A DNA stretch of 64,000 nt from Plasmodium brasilianum (lineage: Eukaryota > Apicomplexa > Aconoidasida > Haemosporida > Plasmodiidae): positions 1,357,501-1,421,500 of the forward strand of contig NC_090124.1 in assembly GCF_023973825.1 (NCBI RefSeq), given 5' to 3'. The notes beneath the pieces were generated by a model that did no database searches, was not told the DNA's origin, and saw nothing but the letters and a program-made list of their open reading frames with translations. Within the stretch, counting starts at the first letter, position 1; every line of letters begins with the position of its first letter. The position numbers and the translations under genes were made by a program. Below are positions 45,890 to 56,104 of the stretch, one piece after another.

Positions 45890-47125
45890 ATGATTTTTAT
45901 CAGGTGGAATAAGTCGATTTCCTTAACAATTTTGCTCCTATTATATTTAAACAATGTAATTTACATAAATACAAATGATATAAAAGATAAGAAAAAGGAA
46001 GACGTTTCGAACAAAGAAAATAATGCAGTTGATAATGATGATCATGAAAACTTATCAATCGAAGGAGGAAATGGAAATGATAATGATAACGCCTTTGCTG
46101 GAAATAACTCGGGAAAAATAAATATACAGGATGATGAAAATGCCGAGTTCAGCCCAACCGGTATATTTAATGCTTTTGAAAAAATTTTTTTAAGAAAAAG
46201 GAAAGATAATATAGACGAGAGTGATATGCAATCAGACAATTCGAATGACAACAAAAAGAATAAGAATTCTTTGAATGCATCAGATGATGATGATGAGGAG
46301 GAGGATGGAGAAAGAAGTATAAAGGACGAAATTTATCATGCATTTAATTATGTAAAAGATAAATTTGTTCCTTTTTTTTCAAGTAAAAATCAAACAATTA
46401 AAGCTGAGGATGATGATACTACAAATCCAACTGAAGATAATAAAGATATTAACAAACAAAAGCAAAAGCCCAGTGTTGACGATGCAGCAAAAAAAGACCC
46501 ACCTGAATCAAAGGAATCAAACAGTAAGGAAGTTACTAGTCAGAAAGGTGGAGAAAGTATGGCAAATACGTCCCCATATAGTTATGATAATTTTTTTAAA
46601 AATAAAGAAACAGGAAAACCCAAACCTGAGGTATCAGAACATATTCAGAAAACATTGTTAAAAGAAGGGAACGATATTAAGGAAACCACTAGCCAAATAG
46701 ATAATGTTGTATATAATTTTGAACAAGTAATTTTGAAAACAAAATTCTACACTAAAGCTATTAAAAATTTTGTACATTTCAAAATGTACCATATATGTGA
46801 ATATTCAAAATGTGGAGCTAATGCTCGTTGTTATATTGTTGATAAAGATAAAGAAGAATGCAGGTGTAGAGCAAATTATGTGCAAGATACTTCCGTAGAC
46901 TATTTTAAGTGTATACCTATGACTACAAAGGATTGTAAGAAGAAAAATGGAAATTGCGATAAAAATGCAGATTGTTCAACTGATAAAAATAATAATATAA
47001 GATGTCAGTGTAAACATGATTATTTTGGTGACGGTATATTCTGTGTTATGGGATCTCAAGCAAGGCAATCGGTGTACTTGCTCCTCTTAGTTGTTATTGG
47101 TGTTGTTCAGAAATTTCTCTTTTAA
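45890..47125 (+). CDS. MSP10: Merozoite surface protein 10 (two EGF-like domains, GPI anchor)
   Basis: A single exon of 411 residues with an ATG start. Residues 1-27 form a signal peptide with hydrophobic core SLTILLLLYLNNVIYI. A long acidic Asn/Asp/Lys-rich region follows. Residues about 300-342 form EGF 1 (six Cys: HICEYSKCGANARCY ... EECRCRANY ... YFKC) and 347-386 form EGF 2 (DCKKKNGNCDKNADC ... IRCQCKHDYFGDGIFC). A small-residue site (MGSQARQ) and a C-terminal hydrophobic tail give a GPI signal. The paired C-terminal EGF layout is that of MSP1-19, MSP8 and MSP10; the length and recalled synteny point to MSP10. It is expected on the merozoite surface. The central Asn/Asp-rich part is the variable region to watch between strains. 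Confidence 0.9.
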   Translation: MIFIRWNKSISLTILLLLYLNNVIYINTNDIKDKKKEDVSNKENNAVDNDDHENLSIEGGNGNDNDNAFAGNNSGKINIQDDENAEFSPTGIFNAFEKIFLRKRKDNIDESDMQSDNSNDNKKNKNSLNASDDDDEEEDGERSIKDEIYHAFNYVKDKFVPFFSSKNQTIKAEDDDTTNPTEDNKDINKQKQKPSVDDAAKKDPPESKESNSKEVTSQKGGESMANTSPYSYDNFFKNKETGKPKPEVSEHIQKTLLKEGNDIKETTSQIDNVVYNFEQVILKTKFYTKAIKNFVHFKMYHICEYSKCGANARCYIVDKDKEECRCRANYVQDTSVDYFKCIPMTTKDCKKKNGNCDKNADCSTDKNNNIRCQCKHDYFGDGIFCVMGSQARQSVYLLLLVVIGVVQKFLF

Positions 47126-47958
47126 CATGCTTTAAGGAATACTCTACATGTACAGATATATGCTCATAAATACGTACACATAAATACGTACACATAAATA
47201 CGTACACATAAATACGTACACATAAATACGTACACATAAATACGTATATATAAATACGTACATATAAATACGTACTTATATATATGCATGTACATATATA
47301 TATATAATTAAAAAATATTGCTGCATTTGTGGTTTTGTCAAAAGGTAAATATGTTTTGTTTTCCGTCAATGAATGTCATCATCTGTTATCTTTTTAAATT
47401 TTACATCTTAATCTCTTTCCGTTTTTACGTCATCATTGTTATGATTAATATTATAATTTCTTTGTTATGAATACTCTGAATAGTGCAGCTACTGCAATTA
47501 TTGCAGTTATTGCGATTATTTTGATTGCTATAATCGTTATGACTGCTTTGAGTACTATGATTGCTATAACTGTTATGATTAATTTATTATTTTTTTTTTT
47601 TTTTCGCGGATACAAAAATCTGGGCATTTTTTTTGTTCATTTATTATGGATTATGTTCAACTTCGCGACTTTGTTTTTTTTAAATTTTCGTAATATTTTC
47701 AACTAGTCATGCAAATGACACACAAGTACATATATTCGTACATATAAAAATATGCATATCATAGAAAAAAGGTATACATCGTATAAGAATATGCGAGTAG
47801 TATAAAAAAGTACATATATATATATATACGTATATATGTATATCTATAAGTACATAAATATGTATATATATTTATTACGTACTTGCTATCATTGACACGA
47901 ATGCTACTTACGAAGTTGCTTTCCATTGCCAAGCAAACCGACAAAGGAAACAAACGCC
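47126..47958. other. Intergenic between MSP10 and the next plus-strand gene
   Basis: Contains a 14-bp satellite and an imperfect Asn/Ser-type stretch (47467-47585) that reads NHNSYSNH... on the minus strand for 40 codons between stops. A short upstream ORF (ATG at 47901, 35 codons) overlaps the next gene's start out of frame. Confidence 0.5.
47165..47275. repeat. 14-bp minisatellite (ATAAATACGTACAC)n
   Basis: Eight units in the MSP10 3' flank, the last few with ATAT variants. It has the same unit length and a related core (TACGTA/ACGTAA) as the array at 390-487. Confidence 0.92.
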
Positions 47959-50379
47959 ATGATAAAAGGCGTAGGAAGAATTATATATCTTTATGGAAAA
48001 AAAAATAAAAAATGTAACAACAGATTTTTCGTAGATTTAAAAAAAATAAATTTCTGCAGTAACACAGAAGGGAATTCTATTCACCATGGCAGTAGTAATT
48101 CCTCTTCTGCCCCCAAAAAAATTAGCCCTTTATTTCACCTTTTTCACACGAACATAAAGCCATACTCAACGAGGGCTATCAACGGCTTAGTAAAAGAAAC
48201 GAAAAAATCAAACATCAATTTTGAGCACATTATAAGAATTTTAAAGTCCTTAAAGAGGGAATATGAAAACTATGATGAAAAGAAAAACTTAGAAGGAAAA
48301 GTAAATTTTCTTTTGCCTCACATATTTGAAGAGTCCGAACGGAACTATATCCACTTTGCTTGTATCCTACATAATTTTCATAAATTAAGAAAAAAAATTT
48401 CGAACAAGTATAAAATAAAAGTATACAACAGATTTAATAATATATTTCTTAACAATATTAATCTGTTTACCCTAAAGGAGTTAACGATTATATTAAAATG
48501 CTTGTCGGAAGAGAAACTTATAAACAGTGAAAAAATTGTTCATTTCTGCATATTTAAATTTATATATTTCTTAACTTTAGACATTTTACATAAAAAAAAA
48601 AAAAAAAATGACGTACTTTTATACAACTTTCTTTTTCTCCTAAGTTATAATTATAAAGAATGTGTAAAAGATTTTTTTATCTTAAGCATAGATACTATAA
48701 ATACGAATGTTGATATGCATTACTTTTACGATTTGATATGTAACTTAAGTGATGAAGACAAAAAAGGTCAAATGTTGTATTTCAAAAATAAATTTTCCAA
48801 ATATGAATATAACTCCTTTAATTTGCATGATTTGTCGACATTCATGTTTTTCTTAAAAAGTTATCCCCTAAATATAAGAAGTTTGTCTATGTATACATTT
48901 TTATTACATCTGTATTTATCCCTTAACTTTTTGGAAAGTATTATCACCACCTCTTTTCATGAGCACCTAGAAAACAACTTTCTGCGGTTCGAAAAAAAGA
49001 AAAAATTTGAATTTTTGGAAAAAAAGGCTCCGCGTGAATTAAGGAGCGAGGGAATAGTGAAAGTGGAACAGAACAAAGATGTACAAAAAGAAGCGGATAC
49101 AGATGCAGAGGTAGACGTAGAAACAGAAGCAGAGGAAAAGGTAGACGTAGAAACAGAAGCAGATGAAGAGGCAAAGGTAGAACAAGGGAGCCGCTGCAAT
49201 GGCGGGGAAAATAAAGTGGGGCACTTCAAAATGGACAGTGCGTCGGCAGCTAAAGACGAAATAATTGACCATATATCAGATCTAATTGTGAAGGGGGGTG
49301 AAGCCAGTTCTTCCCCTTCTACTACCTTTCCAGCAGTACTGAAAAAAAAGGATGATAGGAAAAAAAATAAGTGCATAAAAGAAAACGTGCATAGTATGTC
49401 TATCATTATTTATGTTAGCATTAAAAGAAAATGGAAAAATAAATTTCTGTATATTTTGTCAAATTATTTGCTATTGAAATATATAAATTTTATAAATTTA
49501 TTTGACTTATGTAATATATTTGACCTAATTATATTTGATACCAAAATTTCAAGGAAAAATTTTGATATTCTTTTTGAAAGAATAAAATATTTAGTTTCAA
49601 AAGAAACTAATAGCAAAACATTTGCAATTTTTTGTATAAGCATTATGAGACATAAAGAGGATTTAAAAAATCATTTTAATGATATTATTATTTCTATATA
49701 TAAAATTATATTAAATAAAAAAAAATGTGAAAAGTTGTTTTATCGGGAAAATACAGTAATTTTAGCTAATATAACAAATTTTTTAGAAGATCAAAAAATT
49801 AGTTCCTTATTTTATTTATATTATTTAACGAAGTTTACTAATTTTTTAAAATTCTTAATTTTGCAGAATAAAACGAATAACCATAATTTATTTTTAAGTG
49901 TAATTGATACGTATGATATCCTTAGAACTTTTATAAACATTTTCAAAATTTTCCAAAAAAATAAATATTTTCATCTATCTCAAAAAAAAAAAAAAGTTTT
50001 TATTAATTTTAATTTGTTACTGAGTTGTATGCTTTATTTTTTGAAATATGTATGCTTTAAAAATATAACAGCACAAGATAACTGTCTGTTAAATAATTCT
50101 TCACTTACTACTATGAACGATTTGAAGAAAATAAAAATATTAAATAGAACATGTTATCTTTTAAATTTATTACTTCATCTTATTAAAAAAATGCGTATGG
50201 ACAACATTATTGAAGACTCAAATGCACAACTGTCTTACGAAATTTTTAGCTATTTTAAAAATAGTATATATAAAAATTATCAGCATATCCTTTTTAGTAG
50301 TGGGAACAGTAATAAAAATCATGTAAATCATATTTTAAGTTTTATATTCATTATTAGCAATGGAAGTTATATAAAGTGA
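47959..50379 (+). CDS. Helical protein, possibly HPR-like organellar RNA-binding protein
   Basis: The first ATG is at 47959 (806 residues); the open frame starts at a TTG 33 bases earlier. The N terminus is basic with few acidic residues (IKGVGRIIYLYGKKNKKCNN), compatible with mitochondrial targeting. Much of the rest is helical Leu/Ile/Phe/Lys-rich, with recurring blocks such as FTLKELTIILKCLSEEKL, FNLHDLSTFMFFLKSYPL and INLFDLCNIFDLIIFDTK. This spacing resembles heptatricopeptide repeats, as in the gene at the left edge, though weaker. A Glu/Val/Asp repeat insert (VDVETEAEE twice, 49110-49165) is low complexity. No RAP domain is seen; a possible donor (AAA|GTGAGA) overlaps the stop, so extra 3' exons cannot be excluded. 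The product is otherwise unrecognised. Confidence 0.7.
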   Translation: MIKGVGRIIYLYGKKNKKCNNRFFVDLKKINFCSNTEGNSIHHGSSNSSSAPKKISPLFHLFHTNIKPYSTRAINGLVKETKKSNINFEHIIRILKSLKREYENYDEKKNLEGKVNFLLPHIFEESERNYIHFACILHNFHKLRKKISNKYKIKVYNRFNNIFLNNINLFTLKELTIILKCLSEEKLINSEKIVHFCIFKFIYFLTLDILHKKKKKNDVLLYNFLFLLSYNYKECVKDFFILSIDTINTNVDMHYFYDLICNLSDEDKKGQMLYFKNKFSKYEYNSFNLHDLSTFMFFLKSYPLNIRSLSMYTFLLHLYLSLNFLESIITTSFHEHLENNFLRFEKKKKFEFLEKKAPRELRSEGIVKVEQNKDVQKEADTDAEVDVETEAEEKVDVETEADEEAKVEQGSRCNGGENKVGHFKMDSASAAKDEIIDHISDLIVKGGEASSSPSTTFPAVLKKKDDRKKNKCIKENVHSMSIIIYVSIKRKWKNKFLYILSNYLLLKYINFINLFDLCNIFDLIIFDTKISRKNFDILFERIKYLVSKETNSKTFAIFCISIMRHKEDLKNHFNDIIISIYKIILNKKKCEKLFYRENTVILANITNFLEDQKISSLFYLYYLTKFTNFLKFLILQNKTNNHNLFLSVIDTYDILRTFINIFKIFQKNKYFHLSQKKKKVFINFNLLLSCMLYFLKYVCFKNITAQDNCLLNNSSLTTMNDLKKIKILNRTCYLLNLLLHLIKKMRMDNIIEDSNAQLSYEIFSYFKNSIYKNYQHILFSSGNSNKNHVNHILSFIFIISNGSYIK

Positions 50380-51740
50380 GAATTTTCAACGTGTAAAAAA
50401 TCCTCAATTTTGTTATACCATAAATTTCACTATTTTACTACATCAACAGGGGGATAGCTATAAATCGTAAAGAAGAAATAAAAGGAGGTGTATGTGTTTG
50501 AAATGTTCATCTCAATTTTGCTCCTTCACAATTTGGTCAAATATTGTCTTATACAAAAATTTATTTAAAAATATACCTTTTTGTGTGTGTGTGTGTGTTT
50601 AATTTTTTGGAACCATTCTTCATTTTATTATTTATAAAATTTCATTATGCTTTTTTTTTTTTTTTTTTTTTTTTGTTGTTGTTGACTTATTCGACGTTTG
50701 TTTGTTGATTATATACCATTCCCTTTCATTTGAAATATTTATCAGTTTGTTCATTATTATGTATATATTTTTCAAAAATATAAATTAAAGCATGTAATAA
50801 AATAACATTTAGACCTTTAGATCATTTTTTCTTTTGAATATTAAGCAGAAAAAGAATTTTTTTTTTTTTTTTGCGATTGACTGAGAAAATATAGTGGAAG
50901 CATTTGTTGGGTATGTTTTTTCTATTTTTCCTATTTTGTCTATTTTTTTCGTTTTCTTTTATTTTTTCTTGCACATCCTTAATTTTCTAACATATTTCCA
51001 CTTTATTTTAGTAGATTTAATCTGTAATAAGCACCCTCATATATTTTTTTATTTTTTTATGAGCAAATTTTTGCGTACATTTTTAAAAAATATTATTTTT
51101 TTTAATTTTTCAAGTTCCTTTTAACATTACATATATGCAATTAAAAAGTTAGAAAAAATCGAATTTTTTTTAAATTGACTCTACTTGCATAAGAATGAAA
51201 AGAAGACATTTAAAAGATTGCTTATTTACTAAATAAATATTTTTAAACAGAAATAGGATGATTAAAAATAAGCCTAAATTGAACACAGTCTGTGTAAATA
51301 TTAAGCACACACCTGTGTGTGGGCATGTATATGTAATATAGTACATACATATATATATATATATATATGTGTTAGCATCAAACAAATTTTTATTATTTAA
51401 AGAACCAGCATCATATAGGCTTCACTTGTAGAGGGTGTAACTCATAACATCCAAATTCTTCATCTTTATAATGTTAAAAAAAAAAAAAAGGAAAGAAAAA
51501 AAAAAGACCTAAAATTATTAAGCAAAGTATTTGTTACTTAGACAGAGTTTACTCTATATGTCGTATGTGCTATATATGTCGTATGTGCTGTATATACCGT
51601 ATGTGCTATATATGCTGCATATTTGTATATGTCTATTTAATGTTCTTTTTTTCTTTCTTTTTTGTCGCAAAAGCTTTCCCCTTTTTATCACCTTGCCTGT
51701 TCATAATTTTTTCCGACTTTAATTAAAATTATCAGACAAA
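50380..51740. other. Intergenic between two plus-strand genes
   Basis: AT-rich, with a TG run (50584-50599) and T runs. A 76-codon Phe-rich frame near 50900-51120 has no ATG and is T-tract driven. No gene seen. Confidence 0.6.
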
Positions 51741-52556
51741 ATGTGCTTAAAAAAAAACAAAATGAAGTTGAAGTTATGTATATTATTTCACACATTGTAT
51801 CTATTCCTTTTTTCGTGCACTTGTAATGAAAATTTTATTTATGAAAAAATAAAAAGAACCGTAAATGAAGCTGAAGAATGTTCATTAGATGATGTGCATT
51901 TCATGGACAGCTACAGTGAAAAATTGTACTGGATGTGGACCAGTAATTTTTTCAGATATATAGGTATTAAAACATATATTTATGAAAATGATACAATATA
52001 CGAAAAAATAAAAAAGGGAAACAATAATTTGTACAATATACTTAAAGATGATGAATTTTTTCATTATAACAATAGAGATGAATTTATATCAAATGCATTA
52101 ATTATTTTATCAAATGAAAAAACTTTAAAAAAAAATATAGATTTACATATCTCTAGGAAAAAGGTAAAATTCTTTCAAGAATTGACCCAAGAACAATTAA
52201 TGAATATATTTATTAACGAAAAAAATAATTTAATAAACTCATTTAAAAAATTAAAAATGTTTGAACAGTTTCGAGATGTTGCCAATTCCAAATATTATTA
52301 TCATAAGAAGTTAATAGAAAATAAACAAGAGTCCAAAATTGATGATGCTATCCTTCCAGATATAAAGGACAAGCATAATAATAATAATAATGAAAAAAAA
52401 GAAGAAAATGCAAATATTAAACGAATAAAGAATGTCATCACTTTTAACCTTGATGATATACCTCAAATCAAGGAAGTGTATTTTGATTACTACGACAGGA
52501 ATAAGTGGAATAAATATTTCTATTTTGATACTAATGGCCTAGAAGCAGATATGTAA
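51741..52556 (+). CDS. Secreted conserved protein of unknown function
   Basis: A single exon of 271 residues with an ATG at 51741 and a second at 51762 (residue 8), which gives the cleaner signal peptide (KLKLCILFHTLYLFLFSCTC). After the signal the chain is soluble, helical and Lys/Asn/Glu-rich, with one conserved-looking block (SYSEKLYWMWTSNFFRYIGI) rich in aromatic residues. A second Cys occurs near residue 49 (EECSLDD). A poly-Asn insert separates a C-terminal block (KEVYFDYYDRNKWNKYFYFD). There is no membrane segment, GPI tail or PEXEL motif that I can see. The function is unknown. It sits among surface and secreted genes but that is not evidence of role. Confidence 0.75.
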   Translation: MCLKKNKMKLKLCILFHTLYLFLFSCTCNENFIYEKIKRTVNEAEECSLDDVHFMDSYSEKLYWMWTSNFFRYIGIKTYIYENDTIYEKIKKGNNNLYNILKDDEFFHYNNRDEFISNALIILSNEKTLKKNIDLHISRKKVKFFQELTQEQLMNIFINEKNNLINSFKKLKMFEQFRDVANSKYYYHKKLIENKQESKIDDAILPDIKDKHNNNNNEKKEENANIKRIKNVITFNLDDIPQIKEVYFDYYDRNKWNKYFYFDTNGLEADM

Positions 52557-53087
52557 AAATTGGTTTTACGCGAGTTTTTCGACCGACGGGGAAACGTATC
52601 AATCCTCTTACCATTAATATGTATATACATGTATTAATGTACATACGTTGTGTATGCACACAGCGAACAAGAGTGAACTTTTTTTTTTTTTTTTTTTGCA
52701 TAAAAATTTAACGAATACTAGTACACATTTATATATTCTTATTTTACGCTTCCCATTCGTAAATAGTTGATATTTAATTTAAAACAAAAAGGAGCATTTC
52801 CCCTATATATTAATCTTCGAATGCATGCACTTCGTTATATGTTCACATATATATATATATATAAATATACGTCCTTAGGCGCGTACGCTTATATGTACAT
52901 AATAGACTTGTTAGCAACTGCGCAATATGCTCTACATCCACACTTGAGGCACATGAATATTCAGACACTTTTTTAAATGGATAGTATTCAAGTATTTAAA
53001 AAAAGAAAAAAATAAAACAAAAAGGGAAATTCGAAATATGAAGTGCGAAAAGCGAACTGTGAAATACGAAATGTGAAATGAGAAGAA
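52557..53087. other. Convergent intergenic region
   Basis: 3' flanks of the secreted protein gene and the small minus-strand gene. Contains imperfect GAAATACGAAATGTGAAATG repeats at 53028-53082. No gene seen. Confidence 0.6.
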
Positions 53088-53610
53088 TTATTTTTCCATT
53101 GGATAAAAAAATTTCGGAACCATTTTTTTTTTTAATTCAATCTGGTTCTTAGAAAAATTTATAAAAAAGTAATCCCTAATTTTTGCATACCATTTAATAT
53201 TTGTTAATGCAGTTTTCTTGTTTTCCTCATTTTTATACGCCTCAATTAGGTTCAATGCGGATATTTTATATTTTACATATACGCTATACTTCAACGGATT
53301 GTAATCCTTATTATGTAAATTTGTGTTTTCGTCAATATCATCATAAATGGAGTTCACATCACTTAAGCTCAATTCTAAAACATTCTTATCCTTTCCTAAA
53401 ATTAAAGGTAACAAAATAGCCGATATTGGGCCTATATATACGTACCTACATACACATATACATATGAATGTATTTATGTAACTATCAATCCCCCCCCAAA
53501 AAAATGTTTTCTCTTAATTTCCTCAATTTACCAACTCGGATCCTTTGGACTGGCCTTTTTCCAAAGAGCAATGTTTTCGATACTATTCTTTTTGGTATAA
53601 GATTTAACAT
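53088..53610 (-). CDS. Small two-exon protein with mitochondrial-type N terminus
   Basis: Exon 1 is 53610-53532 (ATG, 26 codons plus one base). The 136-bp intron is 53531-53396, with donor GTTG|GTAAATT and acceptor TTAATTTTAG. Exon 2 is 53395-53088, ending TAA. The phase fits (G|GA makes Gly), giving 128 residues. The N terminus MLNLIPKRIVSKTLLFGKRP has five basic and no acidic residues, a good mitochondrial presequence. The rest is soluble and mixed, with NPLKYSVYVKYKISALNLIEAY and TNIKWYAKIRDYFFINFSK. The size suggests a small subunit of a mitochondrial complex, but I recognise no family. The exon 2 frame alone reads as a 108-residue ORF that starts inside the intron without an ATG, so a plain ORF call misses exon 1. 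Confidence 0.72.
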
Positions 53611-55173
53611 TTATCAAAAACGGCAAAAAAAAAAAGATGGATATAATAAAAAAATGTACTCAATTATACTCGAAAATGGAAGGCGTATATACTTCGCCTC
53701 TCTATAGCGCTCTCAAATGTACAAATTATACGCATTCAAACTCGTATACATATATATACAAATACGTATGTATGTATGTAATAGAAAATGCAATTTTATT
53801 TCCTATATGTTTATTTATTCTTTGTTAAAGGAATACATGAGTATTTATTTATAACCCACATTTCAATTATGAATATATATTTTTATATAAAAAATTATTT
53901 TTTTTTTTTTTTCCATCGTAATGGTAAACATGTTAGAGTTTTCTTTTTTTTTCTTTTATATTGTATCTTTATAATTTACATTCACCATAAACAAAAGAAA
54001 ACATATGATATATTTTTTCTTCTTCCATGAATTTGAGAGTTGAAAATTTTAACACACTTTTGCTTCGAACAAAATTACAAAAAAAAGCATATTTTTCAAA
54101 AAGAAATAAGAGAAAAGAAAATGAAGGAAGCAACTTAATATAGCATAATTTTACTTCAATTTTAGTTTAATTCAGTGTAATTTTAATTTCAGTTCAAATC
54201 AATTTGATTTAATAAAATATTTTTTTTTGTAAAATTTGTGCACTCCATAAAAAGGTATAAATCAATTTGTAGATTAAAAAGATGACAGACGTGCAAGGAC
54301 TACGTATTTTGTTTTCCCAGTTTTGTTGTTGATGGTAATGTTTTAAAAAATGAAACCACTGAAACAGTAAAAAAATTTTTTTGTTATACTGTTTATATTA
54401 AAGAAATATATACTACACACACCTGTACATGTATTATTTATCCATACAAGTATCCTTACGAATTTCATGACAAAAGCATAAAATTGAAAACGTTCTCATT
54501 TGCATATCATTTATAAATATTAAAACATACAATTTCATAATAAAATTTGTTTTTTTTTTTGTCAACATATTAACACCTTTCATAGTGTAAAAATGAAAAA
54601 AAATAATAAAAAAAAAAATTCAAGAAGAGAGGAACCAGAAAATACTTTCATACGGCGGTATTCAACATATACATAATATGTTGAGTGTACAATTTATGCA
54701 GTTTACATATATATATATTTATTTATTTATCTATTTATATTTATATTATTTAAAAAAACTTGGAAATATATCCCCAATTAGTATTTATATAAATAGGGGA
54801 ATATGAATAATTCGTATATTCAGAATGTTCCTTTTTTTACATAATGTTTTTAATCTTTGGGACTTGCTACTATATCTTTAAGACAAAAACGTACAACTTT
54901 AATACGTTATACTATTCGATAGTCATACAATTCAAATTGTCAACAATCTTGAAATTCATGCATATGAATAAATTTAGATATGACTATATATCAAAATAAA
55001 ATAAATCCGTGTAAGAATATGCATTTACAAATATATACCAATGTATGACAGTATATATACCATACCATCGTATAAATAATATATGTAGATAAATATATGA
55101 ACACACATGTATTTAATATACTTCTACAGTAATAAGTGCCTAATTTGTGTGCGGAGGCATCGAAAAAAAAAAT

Positions 55174-55358
55174 ATTATGAACATATATGCTATAAATTTA
55201 AAGAATATGTAAGAAAAACAGCCATTTCGTGCAAAAATATGAACAAAAAAAAAAAAAAAAAAAAAAAAATTATGAACATACAGCTATAAATTTAAAGAAT
55301 ATGTAGGAATAACAGCCATTTCGTGGATAAATATAAACAAAAAAAAAAAAAAAAAAAA
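55174..55358. repeat. 95-bp tandem duplication
   Basis: Two copies of a unit from ATTATGAACATA through AACAGCCATTTCGTG to a poly-A tail, offset by 95 bases and differing at a few positions (e.g. TATGC/ACAGC, AAGAAA/AGGAAT). Confidence 0.9.
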
Positions 55359-55368
55359 TTCAAATAGC

Positions 55369-55610
55369 CAAGTTGCAACCAAAGGTGATGAAATAAAAGA
55401 GGTGCCATAAAAATATAAGCGTATTCTCTACATACATTTTAAATAATCATTTTGCAACCAAAGAGATGAAGAAAAGAAAAAAAATAAATAAAAGCCAAAC
55501 GACAACCAAGATACAACCAAAGGTGATAATACAGAAGTGAGGTGTTATAACAATGTAATCGTATTCTCTAGATACATTTTAAGATAACCATTTTGCAGCC
55601 AAGTAAAAAC
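55369..55610. repeat. About 140-bp tandem duplication
   Basis: Two diverged copies share CAACCAAAGGTGAT, GAGGTG, CGTATTCTCTA-ATACATTTTAA and CCATTTTGCA(A/G)CCAA blocks at an offset of 138-140 bases. It immediately follows the 95-bp duplication. Confidence 0.85.
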
Positions 55611-56104
55611 AAAATATAAAAAAAAAAAAAGAAAAAAAAAAAGCTAGTTATAACCAATTTGAACAAAAATCTATGAACGCATCTCTTTTCAGGAAAAAAA
55701 AAAAAAAAAAACATATATTAAATTAAATTGGCTATTTCCGAATTTTTTAATAAATTTTATTAATTTTAAACATAATGTGTTAGTTTTTAATTATGTTAAT
55801 TTTTCGTTATTAGAAATATTTGCTTTTTCATTTTTCATTTACAACATATTAATTTCCCCTTTACTTTGGGACTATCCTCATTGACATATATTTATGTACA
55901 TAAATATTACATATATATATATAAATAAATACATACATATATATATAATATATAAATACTATTTTGTATAATTATACATATCTTTCTAGTTACTATTTTT
56001 TTTTTTTTTTTTTTAAATATTAAAAAAACTGTTATTTAACAGCAGAAAATATTGGTTCAAAAGTCTTTCTTTAAATTAAACAGAAATTTTCTTGAAAATC
56101 CAAA

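Larger units (their letters stand above)
53611..56104. other. Long intergenic region with tandem duplications
   Basis: AT-rich. Contains a coding-like island at 54320-54500 (frame reading FVVDGNVLKNETTETV) and another at 54594-54677 (RREEPENTFIRRYSTYT), plus two adjacent tandem duplications (55174-55358 and 55369-55610). The promoter of the GPI-protein gene should lie near the right end. Confidence 0.5.

Noticed and set aside
47467..47706. 79-residue hydrophobic plus-strand ORF
   Set aside because: Built from an imperfect trinucleotide-like repeat, and T tracts; the minus strand reads Asn/Ser/His-rich but is closed by stops.
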